Translations under genes and position numbers: made by a program | Shown: positions 36,397-48,153 of the stretch, piece by piece | Layout of the letters: each line of letters begins with the position of its first letter | Numbering within the stretch: the stretch's first letter is position 1 | NCBI GenBank assembly: GCA_034509925.1 | Contig: CM067529.1 | Coordinates: 4,721,001 to 4,785,000 of the forward strand | Reading direction: 5' to 3' | DNA: 64,000 nucleotides | Source: Hirudinaria manillensis | Lineage: Eukaryota; Annelida; Clitellata; Hirudinida; Hirudinidae | The notes under the pieces: model-generated | What the model saw: only the letters and a program-made list of their open reading frames with translations | Databases searched by the model: none | What the model was told of the DNA's origin: nothing

Positions 36397-37501
36397 ATGG
36401 ATCATATACAATTTTCAGATTGCAGATATACTCCGTATTATTGGTTTGCACAAACCTTTTACCGAGTGTTTAAAGCTTAATCACTCTAATATAGACAGCT
36501 CTTATGGGACTTTTATAAATCGAGTTGTGGGTAATTTCTTTACCTTACACTCGTCTTTCATTTTAGTGAAGAAAATATATGGATGTTATGCAAACAAATT
36601 CATGACAATGATGAAGAGAATCTTAGTTGTTGTAACGCAGTTTTCATATCCAACAACAATCGAAAGGTTAGGACCAATTTAATTTAGTGAGACCAGAAAA
36701 TATTTGCCTAACATGCTGAATAATAACAATGTTTCAAAGATACCATTATGGAGTCAGAAATTCTGCCAGAAATCTGGGGACTGTGTTGTTTGGGTTTTGT
36801 ATATTTGAACTTATTGATTATGTTATCATTTGGAACTTTTACCATTTATGTTATTTTAAATAGGACTACCATGTCATACTCACTTTCAAAAAGGATTCAG
36901 CATATGTCTATGATTTTGACTCCAGCTTGAGTTTTCCATGCCCATTCAAAGATTATGTGTCACTAACTATTGGTTCAAATGAAGATCAACTTAAAACCAA
37001 ATTTCACAGGTTTCACATTTTTATTAGTTTGGAAGAATGGTTGATCAACTGTCCAATCTTCCTAGCCTCAATAAAAAATTAAAAATTTTCAATCCTTGTT
37101 GTTGTCCCAGTCTTGATAAGTATTGAAATTTGGAATTTTTAGGTCTATGCCTGGATGTAGTGTAAAAACATTGTTCATGTTTGTTAAATATATGACATTT
37201 CTGTGCTGCAGATGGTTTCGAGTGGTTCCTGGAAAATTATTTCTTGAAACATTTGCCTCTGATCGATCCCACATGCGCAACAAGGATCTAACCTGGAAGA
37301 AACCTCCTCCAGATTATCCACCCATCAGATCAAAGAGTTTGTCAGAGCCATAATTTTCTATTTGCACTTTCAAAAATATCAGAGATGATAAATTTTTCAG
37401 ATTCCTCTAACAACCTTCAAAGCTTCATTAGTATGGATGGATCTGTTGGTTGTGGGAAAGTTATGACTCTAGATGAATTTAAGTTAACATTTCTTAAATA
37501 A
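36397..37501 (+). CDS. NTAQ1: Protein N-terminal glutamine amidohydrolase (NTAQ1/WDYHV1; Drosophila tungus)
   Basis: Six exons, 36397-36443, 36567-36666, 36740-36793, 36864-37009, 37212-37336 and 37401-37501, give 190 residues (human 205). The start [15 protein letters not shown] leads to the catalytic Cys in [10 protein letters not shown], matching human Cys28. The Cys codon is split by intron 1 (TG|T). The name-giving WDYHV (catalytic His) arises at the exon 3/4 junction, and YDFDSS supplies the catalytic Asp. [20 protein letters not shown] and [19 protein letters not shown] complete the family pattern. The enzyme deamidates N-terminal Gln to Glu, feeding substrates to arginylation and the Arg/N-degron pathway, in cytosol and nucleus. 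All three catalytic residues are present. AATAAA at 37537-37542 is a good polyadenylation signal candidate, 36 nt past the stop. Confidence 0.96.
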
Positions 37502-38655
37502 TATTTTCTTTTATTTATTATCCACATTGCACTGTGAATAAAGGTGTAATACATTGAGGTTTTACAAATCTGATATTTAATGATCCAGGTAAATGTTATC
37601 AGCTTTGGGAGATTTTTAAAAGTTTTGCGTGAGTTTGGATGCGAATCCTGGCTTGGAAGAGTGACTGAAAATTGATATTGAAAGCATAAATGATATAAAA
37701 TCAAACTTTCGTTGGTAATTCCGCCAATCAAATTCTGGGTATGAAATTATCTTTGTGAGTTTATTTGTGTCTATTACTACTTTGGGCGTGATAGGAAGCG
37801 GCTATGGTCGAAGTGTTATAAAACGGTAAAGCGACTTTGTGAATAGTGTTGTGGCAGAGGTTTGAACAGGGAAGGTTTTAAGATCTTAAAGTTCAACAAG
37901 TGGATTGGAATGCTTGAAGTGGTAAACAAGATCGAGCTACGAGATGCTCATTGAAGATGAAACTCGATATTCCCGAGGATTTCTCTTTCTCGGTCTGGTC
38001 GGAACTAATTTTTTACCCGACCTTGATGCTATTTTCTAAAACTATTTTTGTTTATTAAATTATTTTTCCTTGATTCGGGAATCAGATGTATTTGCCTGGA
38101 AATGAGCAATAGAAGCACGTTTGTGATTTGTTTGGGTGAGGGGAGCAGCAAATCACATTTAATTTTTGTCTTGAGTGATGCTTTAATAACTTCTTAAAGT
38201 GTCGACTGCTGTTGCGAGACAGTTAAATAACTTCATCTTCAGTTTGCATCTATTTGTGTTTTTTTTTGCCGAGTCATAACGATCATAATAAGATTTTCTG
38301 CAATCTAATAACCATTACCTCAACTTCCGTCGATATTTATACTTCGCTATAATTGTCGTTAGATCACCAACTGTTACTAGCGTTGCATTCAATGGATAAT
38401 AACATTAAACTCGGACTATTATGGTTGAATAATATCCGTATAGTAATTATTCATTAATTCCCGACTTAATAGACTCAAAAGTGATTACAGCCCGATGATT
38501 AAAAATGTTTCATAATGACAGCAAGTATTTTACAATTTAAAAAACTACATTAGAATTAATGCATTAATATGAAACTCAGTCTAATTAGGGGCAATTACCA
38601 GACGCTTTCTTTTGAACGAGAATTTCGATAAAATCTTCACTTAGCACCGAGAATC
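37502..38655. other. Convergent intergenic region
   Basis: About 1.15 kb between the 3' ends of NTAQ1 and the unrecognised minus-strand gene. No coding block with support. Confidence 0.5.
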
Positions 38656-39772
38656 CTACCAAGAATTAAGCAGGAAGTCATTTTTGTTCTTAAGAGACAA
38701 TTTTCGATCTTTGTTTATTTTTGGATGACTCAACAGGATTTCCGGTCTGGGCGAGATTGGAGGTTCCGGAGTACTTCCACAACTATTCTCGTTAGAAGAG
38801 CTTGCGAAATCTGTGTCTGAATTCGATTTATGCTGAACACTATTAGAACCTTTTGGATTGTTCTGCAGCGACGTTGTCTCTTTGCCAAGTGCAGAGAAAC
38901 GAACATTCGCTGGAAGACTTTTGGTCAAGTCGGGCTCTCGAAAGTTATTTCCGGGAGACATATCTAGTAATCAACAAAAAAATAAATATAATTGCAGAAA
39001 AATGCATTTATTAGGAAATAAATAGTTAACCAAGAGTTTGAACTTGTTTCGTCTTCGACATACTCTTTTCAACTTCTTCGGCAGCCTCTTCAAACAAACC
39101 CGCATTTGACAAAATTCTAGAAAGTCTGCCCCTTACTGTAAAAAATAATTCGTCCGCCATAGGTTCATCCAAGAGATGTTCCATCTCCCTCAAGGTTCTA
39201 AAAGACCATTGAAACAATAACTCCATATCCTTACGGTAAGTGTAAAGCTTTTCCATAACTATTTTTTTTGTAGTCAGGCCCTCGTTCAGAAAATGTTTTG
39301 ACATAAAAGAAACTTTCTCTTTCAATGGTAATTTCCTCCATTCGTCTGTTTCATCAAATGCGAAGGACTCAATTTGTATCCAAGCGTCCTCGCTGGAAAC
39401 CTACAATTCACAGGCTTCATTTTACTTTGAGGTCATCTAGCCAAAAATATTGCGCTATTATTCAAAGTAAAAAAATATTTTGTCGGAAATTTCGGGAAAA
39501 GAAAATCTTACCTCGGGAAGTCGACGTAAGGCTCTTTTGAAACCTTGCAATTGAGAAACGACGCAATTAAATCTTTGGTTTACAAAAGCGATGTATGTTT
39601 CTTCGTTCAATTCATCTGTTGGAAAAATAGCGAATGTTGCCCAACCTCCTAATTTTTCTAAGGCTGTTACACAAAAATTCAGTGTGAACACAATTCGTCT
39701 TTCGCGACTGGAAAATCTTTCCATGCATTGTTCTTTTAGTTGAACGAATCGTTTGTGTCCAGTCCCAGACAT
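38656..39772 (-). CDS. Unrecognised helical protein with disordered Ser-rich tail
   Basis: Three exons with good GT-AG junctions and matching phases (39772-39512, 39400-39031, 38963-38656) give 312 residues. The first two exons encode a mostly helical, charged domain (MSGTGHKRFVQLKEQCMERF; ALEKLGGWATFAIFP; MELLFQWSFRTLREMEHLLD; LFEEAAEEVEKSMSK). The last exon is Ser/Asn/Pro-rich and probably disordered (STPEPPISPRPEILL), ending in a basic stretch. No signal peptide or membrane span is visible. I do not recognise the family. Continuous phase over three exons and protein-like composition argue that it is real. The ATG at 39772 is the first in frame, though an in-frame extension upstream is open and could belong to another exon. 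Confidence 0.6.
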
Positions 39773-41309
39773 GACCAAACTACGAACGACCAATCCTATT
39801 ACCGTCCATTTGAAATCTTACTTGGACTTAAAACGAATTCAAAAAGTAATAGTTGCACAAATGTTGCGAAAATGAAAGGTTTGTCAACAAAATTAGACAA
39901 CAAGCCTCAAAATAATCAGATGCACCATTACATTTGAGGTGTCGTAATATTTAGCTGCCGGAGAGATGTTCCAAGCAAAACTCGTATCCTGGCAACTAAG
40001 CGACATCGGATCGATGGACATCCGAGAAATAACAAAGAACGACTTCAATAGTTTTTCCATTTCGCAATTTATAGGGATGAATCTAACAATTGCGAGGAAG
40101 GGCATGTGGTTAATGCTTAGTTTTTGATCACCTCTGCTTTCATCCACCTCCTTGGGTGTCAACCACGCACGAATAGGACAAAGGTGGAAGGAGAGCTTAG
40201 TACCCGGCCGATATGCTTTGTGGGCCAAAAATTGTTTGTTAAATTAATGACGTTGCAGAATTTTAGCATATGTAAAATGTGAACACCTGTAGAGATGACA
40301 AAACATCAATTTCACCGCTGTCGCCCAAGTAATGCTATCTGTCTAATCAAGGTGTTGCCGGTGCAGAAAAGCCCTATTTTTTCTTTGATTAGATACGAGT
40401 GCTAGGAATTTTCTTCGGTACTCAATTTCTTCACGTTTCTCGTTTCCACTGTTTGTTCATTAAATTTATTCTAGTTGTCAACCACATTAGGGCTTTAATC
40501 AGCTTTTGCCGTAACCATTTCGATAGTTAATAGTAACCAATACCCATAATTTCATTACGTTACTGTTTAAATTTATTTATCATTATTTTGTTTATTATAT
40601 GAACTGTGGTTGGAGCTCTTAATTTAGTACTGAGTACCGCATGTAATCCGTTTAACCTCTTCCGTGCGATCAAATTCATAAAGTTGCCCCTTTCCACTTG
40701 GGTACTAGATACTGCCACGAGGAAGAGAAGATGAGTTCAAAGTAACTTGGTAAAACAGTAAAGAATTTGTAGCAAGTTATGTAGAAACCAGGATTTGTCT
40801 TATGTTCTTTAATCAAACTTTGACACATAATGCACTCTGCTATTAACGAATAAGTTAATCTTTTTGATGCTGGCTGAGTGGTCCTACAGACAAAGGCTGT
40901 ACTCTCTGAAATCAACTCCCGAGGCCGCCACAACACTTGTAATTTAGATTTCAAGTTGGATGACTGTCCTCAAATTTTGTATGGGGAGAAGTCATGGCGA
41001 TTCAAAAATATTTAATTAAAATGGTGGTGAATTTTTGCTATACCAACGGGAATAACCGCAGTTAACCAAATGTAAAAGCTGATAAAGTAACTGCATTTTA
41101 AATTATATTTTTATGATCAAAATTCATGATCTTTTCTATTACATTAAAATTAATTAGTGATTAATAAATAATCAACTTATTATCTTTTTGCTTTTAATAT
41201 CGTAAGTTTGTGTTGGTGCTTACGGACCAAATTATTTAATCAAGCAATCGGACTGTGCACTGTACAAGACATCAAATTTAGAAACATTAGATTTACTGAT
41301 TAGCTGAAA
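39773..41309. other. Divergent intergenic region, unrecognised gene and YJU2B
   Basis: Two minus-strand open frames, 39893-40228 and 40676-40954, are about 90-110 codons but lack an ATG or recognisable sequence. The first could be an upstream exon of the neighbouring gene but has no compatible splice I can defend. Otherwise it probably holds promoters. Confidence 0.4.
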
Positions 41310-43081
41310 ATGGTTTGTATTATTTATTAACATCTAACAATTCATTATGCAGACGATTCGATTTTGTCCCATCAATTTTTTAAATTTATCATATCTCTGT
41401 TAAGAAATAAGCATTTACGTTATTTTGACTGTATAATTAACTGTAATGTGAACGACTTACAACGTTAAGAGTAACTCATATCTTAATTTATTTTGATGTA
41501 GGGAGAAAGGAAGGGACAGAATAAGTATTATCCACCTGATTTTGACTACAAGATACACAAAAGTCTCTCAGGATATCATGGACAACATGCACTTAGAGAA
41601 CGTGCCAGAAAACTTGACCAGGGCATTCTTATTATCAGGTTCATTTTGCTTGTCATTTTTATTTTGATTAAACCATTAAGAATAGCTTGTGAATAGCTAT
41701 TGACTTGTATATACAATTATGAAATATTTTGTTTATTTTTAGGTTTGAGATGCCTTACAATATCTGGTGTGATAAATGCAACAATCATATTGGCATGGGG
41801 GTGAGATATAATGCAGAAAAGTCCAGGATTGGCAATTACTACACAACTCCTATATTCAAATTTCGAATGAAATGTCATTTATGTGACAATCATTTTGAAA
41901 TTAAGACAGATCCTGCAGTAAGTAAATATGCTTGGAACTTCTTCTTGATTGCATTGTATTAATCATTATTATTTTATCATTTCAGAACCATGATTACGTC
42001 ATAATGAGTGGAGCTCGAAGAAAGGAACAGAGATGGGATCCTCATGAAAATGAACAAATTGTTCCTGAAGGTAATATTTATATTTTATTAATCACATTTA
42101 TGTTTTGTTACATTTATGAACTATAATTAGTCGAGTATATGTTGTGTGATGCTTCAGATGCTATGTTGGATATTGTGATGTAATATTAAATGTATTGTAT
42201 AATATCTCTTCCGTTAAGGATGATTCATATTTCAGTAATGACTAATTTGACTAACTTTGATAATTGCAGACAGAGACAATCAGAAAAAACTAGTGTTGGA
42301 TTCCATGTACAAGTTAGAACATTCATCCAATGACTTAGATAAAGGTAAAACAGCTGCACCAAGACTTGCTCAAATATTGGGAATTAAGTCAGCACAAAAA
42401 GATGATTTCTCGTTAAATCAATTGGCCCGCAAAAAATTCAGAGTAATTTTCTTTCCATAAATTTGCTTAGGCTTAGTTGTTAATGATTATCAATTAGTTT
42501 AACAATTTTAATTTTCATATTTGATTTTTAGGAATCTAAAAATGCTGCTAAAGCTATTTTGGCCAAGAATGAAGAGACGAAAAAGAGATTAAATCTAAGC
42601 ATTGACCTGTTACCAGAGTCAGAAAGTGATGTCCACAATGCCAAGCTATTAAGGCTTTCATCTGTGAAAAGTAAGCTTCATTAATGCTAGTTGTTGTTGT
42701 CGCATTTCTTGTAATCACTAATTTTGTACTTTAAATTTAGAAGTTGATGAAGTTGCTAGTGACAGACAAAGAAAATTAAAAGAACATCTACTATTTGAGG
42801 ATAAGAAATCCAAACCATCCTCTGGCTCCATGACACCTAAAGACATTTCCATGCAGGCCGTTTGCAAAATTTTCTCTTCATCCAATAAGAGAATGAGAAG
42901 TGAAGCATTCAGCATAGACAACCCAACTTCAAAAAAATTGAAAACTCAGCCAGAGTTGTGTCTAAGTTCAGCAGATAATCCCAAAACAAAATCCCCAAAT
43001 TGTTCTGTAGAATTGACTGGTAATGGCCTGAGTACTCTCATTCGGAGCTATGGCGAATCAGAGAGCTCCGATTCCAATTGA
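41310..43081 (+). CDS. YJU2B: YJU2B / CCDC130 splicing-factor family protein
   Basis: Seven exons, 41310-41312 (coding part), 41502-41638, 41743-41917, 41986-42070, 42270-42442, 42532-42670 and 42741-43081, give 350 residues. The first intron falls directly after the ATG (ATG|GTTTGT), joining M to GERKGQNKYYPPDFD, the family start MGERKG. The CWC16/YJU2 domain follows: ALRERARKLDQGILIIRFEM, then two CxxC pairs (CDKC, CHLC) that bind zinc, then NYYTTPIFKFRMKCHL and NHDYVIMSGARRKEQRWD. The later half is charged and helical, ending in a Ser/Asp tail (SYGESESSDSN). CWC16 proteins act at the spliceosome in the nucleus; YJU2 itself works at the first catalytic step, and the role of CCDC130 is less defined. 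Human CCDC130 is about 396 residues, so length is near usual. Confidence 0.96.
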
Positions 43082-44544
43082 TTGTTGTCTGGCTAATTAA
43101 TTTGTTTTGCATGTGTTTTTGAAGATTCCTACATAAACAATTGCTTTTATTCAAATTTGTGTTATGAATTAATTAAGATTCACTTTTGTTTCCTGACCTT
43201 GCAATTCATTTGATATTATCACTATATCAATCTATGGTTTTGTATCAGTCATAAACTGATGTTAAGTAAGCATTAGTAAAACCCCGAAATATAATTTCTC
43301 GCATCTTCATAAGAATGCATAATTCAAGGCATGGTTTCTGAGATCCTACATTGGAAGGAACATATATATCGAGAATAGGCAATGCAAGCACTGAAGATTA
43401 AGGAAAATAAAAATGAAGACATGTATCAACAGAATTATTTTAAAATTTAAAACAGATTACCCGATCGTGAGTGCAGAAAAATAATTTAATTCCATTTTAT
43501 TTTTACATTCATCGCATTACGTGTTTCCAACTTTGATTTTTATAAGAATTGGTAATCATGGGCCAATGGTATTGAGGACCAAGTATTGACTGACAACTAA
43601 TTCTGTCCAGATTAGGGAAAATATAGCAATAGAGAATTCTTAATTGCTTTGTCAGGAACTGTTAAGAAAACATGGGATGCTGCACAAATCTCTAAAAAAT
43701 CTACCTAGAAGAAGATAGTCATAAGTTTTAGCCACATCAACTTAAAATATAAATGAGTTCTGAAGCCTTCAATGTGTCGTTTGGTAGTTGATTCAGAAGC
43801 TCATAGCTACTTCCGATTTGATTTCAAAGTCGTGGATTTGCACGGTTGAAAAGTTCACCAAAATTTTAAATGATTGGAGGTAATTGGAGGTGAGTGTGGT
43901 CATGGCATTGCAAGTCCAATAAGAGCTAATAAAGTAATCATTACCAGATCAAATTTTAAGAAACAAGCTTCTAAGACATTTTCCTATGACCTAAATTTCA
44001 CACCTTTTTTTTTAGAAAATGACTTAGGTGTTTATAATTATACCACAAAACAAATTTTATTCACTGTACTTTGCTAGGAATTTCAGTGAGAAGTAACCAA
44101 TGTCACCAGATTTCTATAATGACGACCACCAAGAAAATGTTTTGCACCTAAATTCCAAGAAATATCAGCACACAATTCTAGATATGTTAGAAGTGAAAAT
44201 ATGCTAAGAAAAAGTTTTGCTTAAGTTGCAATTTCAAACAAGTGAAAGATTGTAATAGCCTTAAGTTGCAGATGCAAATGCTCTAGACTATAATGAAAAA
44301 ATAACTCAATCACAAAGAGGTTACAGTTCACATATCCCTAGATGCATGCATAACACGATATTTAAGTGATAAAAAAGAACCAAATATATATGTATATATA
44401 TACAGTTATGCCTATGTACACAAATCTATGGGAAGGAAGGAGCCAGTCTAGAATGCTTCATATGTGCAAATCAAATTCAGAGACAAAACTTTGAACATTT
44501 ATTTGTTTTTCTTCATGGAAATGATGCATTACTTGACTTCCAGT
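43082..44544. other. Convergent intergenic region
   Basis: About 1.5 kb between the 3' ends of YJU2B and MKK4. On the minus strand AATAAA lies at 44503-44498, 42 nt past the MKK4 stop, a candidate polyadenylation signal. No gene seen. Confidence 0.55.
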
Positions 44545-46647
44545 TCAGAAAGAATTGCAAGACTCAAGTTCTGCAGGAGGTATCTGAGCGAGGATCCGAG
44601 TTACGTAGCCTGGAACGTCAACTTCAGCCTCGCTGTATAGCTGGACAAATGGATGGCTCTGTTTTGTCAGAAAAACATGACATGAAACACGATAAAAATA
44701 AAGAAAATGCATGACCAGAAAGTAGTCGAGAGAACTGACATATTTTCTAAGAAAATTGATTTTTAACGACCCCAAGATATTTATCTACATCACAATATGT
44801 ATTGAGTTCTTATGGTAAAACAAAAGTCCAACATACCAAGAGGAAGTTGTATTTTGGCCTAGATTCAACATCCTTAATGAGACTGGAAATGCAATAATTG
44901 TGTAAATGTTAATAATTAAGAAAAATAAAGTTGAGTCTCCCAAAGGCACAATTTTAAATTAAATAAACATCCAACCAGGTGTTGACAAAGTCAACAAATT
45001 CTTGTGAAAAGTTGCCATTTTCAGAAGTCAGCCTGGGTGGGTCTCCCTCAATAACCTGAGTCAGCTGATCAAAGACGCTGTTCCATTTTGGATACGGAAA
45101 TTTACCGGTAGCAGCCTCGATCTAAATATTTTGTAAATTATTGAAATAAAATGCCAACCTCTGAAATAATAAACTCTACATTTAGAAATCTGAAAGCAAT
45201 ATTTTCGTAGCTTCCACATGCTAGACTGAATGAAAGTCAGAATTGGACCCATTTCATTGGAAAAGAGACATTTAACATTCAATTAGTATTTAATATTCTT
45301 ATAAAAGCACATTAGTTTTTAATTTAAGTATAAGAATCAGCTAAACATTGTTCTTATTATTAAAATGAAACATTAGCTGTCAATTACCAGAGTGATTCCA
45401 AGACTCCAAACATCAGATCGAACGTCATAACCTCGTGCAAAATTTTTTGGATCAATTCTCTCAGGCTTAAAAATTCAGAATTTATCAATAAATAGCCTAA
45501 CCCTGAAAATACAATTTAAACTCACTGCCATGTAAGGTCTGCATCCAGCATCTCTCGTCTTGGCAATAGAGTCTACAAGCTGTCCACTAATCCCAAAATC
45601 GCATAGTTTAATGTTTCCAGATTTATCAAGGAGAATGTTTGATGGTTTAACATCTAAGACAAAAAGAAAATAATGCACGACATTTGATTGATAGTTAATT
45701 GCTCATTTATGAAAAAAATCTAAAGACAACTTTAGGCTCACTGATAATCGAAAATTCTGACAACATTTGTTTAACATTCTGTATCAATTCTATGCTCAAT
45801 TACAACCAATTCTCTAAGTAAGGAAGAAAAATGTCTCAACTATAAAATTCTTATAAAAAAAGTTACATGTATAAGGTAAATAGTTGAATAAATAACAGTG
45901 ATCAGTAACATTAATTCTGTACCTCTGTGAATGATCTTCAGATTCTCCTTGAGATAATTTAAGGCTTTCAAAGTCTGTCAGTAATTTAAACAATTGTCAA
46001 AGCATGCTCTGATTTTAGTATATATTCCTCTGTTTAATGAACATTCAATAAACACCAACTGCAACAGTGATTTTGCCCATTATATCTTCTGGTATGTTTT
46101 GCAAAAGTGCTGTGTGAATGGATTTGTAGAATTTATCCAAAGATATTGACATAAGCTCCATGCAAATCCAACAATCTCCCTATGTTACAGAAGGCAAATT
46201 CGTAATGATATTTATATTACATGATGTTATTCATCACCATACCTCCTTAAAAAGAGCTCCATAAAATTTCACAATAAATGGGCAATCATTGCTTTTCATG
46301 ACAACTTGTAAATCCATCAAAAGTTGGCTTTGTTCTTTTTCATCAACAGTCGAACGAATTCTCTACATATGTAAGCCTAAATTTACTTCAGTTCAAGCTG
46401 AGTCAAATTTCCAATAAGATATTAAAAATAACCTTAACAGCCATAATGGTACCACTTGCTTCATGGTACATCTTATTAACTGTTCCATAAGCTCCTCTGC
46501 CAATTTCACCTTGGTCAACCAAATCTTCAGCAGTGAAGCTGTAGATCTGAACACAACCAGATATATTTAAGGACTTTTTTCCTTATTTCAAAAACAAATA
46601 TAACTAACTCTATCATGCGTTATTTGCAATTTACCAGTGTTTTCCAT
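44545..46647 (-). CDS. MAP2K4: MAP kinase kinase 4 (MKK4, JNK/p38 activator)
   Basis: About ten exons on the minus strand, beginning with 46647-46609. The N-terminus [13 protein letters not shown] joins [20 protein letters not shown], matching the human MKK4 stretch just before the kinase domain. The glycine loop (GRGAYGTV), the lysine (MAVK), the catalytic loop (HRDVKPSN), DFG and the activation loop (DSIAKT, Ser and Thr sites) are all present, followed by [25 protein letters not shown] and [14 protein letters not shown]. The tail ([14 protein letters not shown]) carries the DVD-type docking region for MAP3Ks. MKK4 phosphorylates JNK and p38 in stress signalling. As read, the protein lacks the roughly 90-residue N-terminal region with the JNK-docking D-site. 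An in-frame extension past the ATG to an acceptor-like TTGTAG at about 46670 suggests that one or more upstream exons exist and that this ATG is internal. Confidence 0.93.
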
Positions 46648-46730
46648 GTTGTGTTTTTTGAACCTTTCTCTACAAGTTCAAAACTTAATGTAACAATTGG
46701 TAACTAAGTATTTCAAAGAATATTACATTT

Positions 46731-46952
46731 GTGTCGGGTGGTTCAAACGCTGCAGAATACTGTCATTCGCTAAAGATGCTGGAGGAAATGGATTTGGCTG
46801 CCGTGTATTGTTTGATGCAGGAAACCTTAAAGGCATGTTGCGTGGAAGAGCCACCTTTCGTAATTTCCCTGGTGGTAGAAACAATTTTGAAGTCAAAGTC
46901 GAATTTATATTCGAGTAAACTGTTTAAAATAATCCAACCGTCAAATTGCTGA
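46731..46952 (+). other. Possible short coding exon, unassigned
   Basis: An open frame divergent from MKK4 with a protein-like helical composition (MLEEMDLAAVYCLMQETLKA; FVISLVVETILKSKS). The first ATG in frame is at 46777. The other two frames across this stretch are also largely open. No family is recognised, and a continuing exon was not found. Confidence 0.2.
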
Positions 46953-47422
46953 CTCTGCATCTTATCGCTTGAAAAAAACGTTTCCGTAATTTCGAGAAAT
47001 AGTTTCACAAATTATAAACCAAAACGCACCGAACATCCCATCCTCAGTGCCAAAATATGTCTTATTAACCACAATTAAATTTCATGCAGAGTGATGTTGT
47101 ATTTCTGAAGCGCATGAACTGAAAAAGAAAACGTAGTAAAAAAATAATCTTTAAAGTAAATGTACATCATTAAGTTTCTGTTCTTTTTTTTTATAAAGAA
47201 TAATCGATTTAGTATTTAGTCCAAAACATCCAACTCACTATTGCTAAATACTATAATAAAAAACCGTGTTACTATTTGTTAAACAATTCATTTTTCAATT
47301 GTAAATTAAAGTCGGCTAAGTTCAATTTTCAATTCTTTATAACCTATGGGTTACCCCACTATTAAAGAAAATAAAGCATGCATTTAAAGCGTATTATAGA
47401 TTGATCTACTGTTGTAATCTCA

Positions 47423-47902
47423 TTAGAGTTTGGGCTTGCGTTCTTCCAGCAAATACTTAGACAGCGGCACAGTTAACACAAAGTTAGCAGACATCGCCAA
47501 TTCATCAGTTTTAACCAAGATACCTGCTCTTCCAGTTATTACAGCCTTAATGAGATCTACGAGAGGACATTAACAAAGAGAGCATATACATATATGTGTG
47601 GTTTGTACGATAATCAACGTGAAAAATATTTTTTATATATATTAGAAGTGTCCCTTTCTCAATAGCAGCTCTATTTGCCCAGCAATCTTGCTGGCATCTC
47701 CCCCATTGTCACAATTTATAGACAAAAAATTTATATATTTATTTTCCAACAGTTTTTTCTCAAAATCTGCAAGGACTAGAAAAAGTTTGAGAACCTCAAT
47801 TCCCAAGTTATATCTTGAAAAGTTCATTGTGTCCAGGTTATGCTCAGAAGGAGCAAATAAATTAACAAAATCAAGTATTTCATTAATGGCAGACCTGCAC
47901 CA
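47423..47902 (-). other. Possible exons of an unrecognised minus-strand gene
   Basis: Two blocks look coding. Block one (about 47902-47642) follows a plausible acceptor and encodes a helical sequence with FVNLFAPSEHNLD and GIEVLKLFLVLADFEKKL. Block two (about 47560-47423) follows acceptor CTCGTAG and encodes AVITGRAGILVKTDELAMS through a stop after KYLLEERKPKL. One phase-compatible link (donor GTGACA in block one) joins them. I found no start exon before the PNPLA6/7 end at 48154 and recognise no family. Confidence 0.3.
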
Positions 47903-48153
47903 AATCGAAATTGTAGTCAGCCTTGTCCAATTTTTGATTTAATGACATTAAACTCAGTGAAGTCTATTACATAACATGATATTTGATAACATAGTCATAC
48001 AAGAACATGTTCAACATGACTAAACAGAAAGTGTGAAGGAATGGTTGTTGCATCTTAGCCAGAAATATGCGATAAAATCCATCCAAACATAATACTACAC
48101 AGGTCTTAATAATTACAAAATAAAATAATTTGACTATCTAAATTTTCAGTATG

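Noticed and set aside
39893-40228. 111-codon minus-strand open frame next to the unrecognised gene
   Set aside because: It opens at TTG, not ATG, and I found no donor that joins it to the next exon in phase. Not enough to call a gene.
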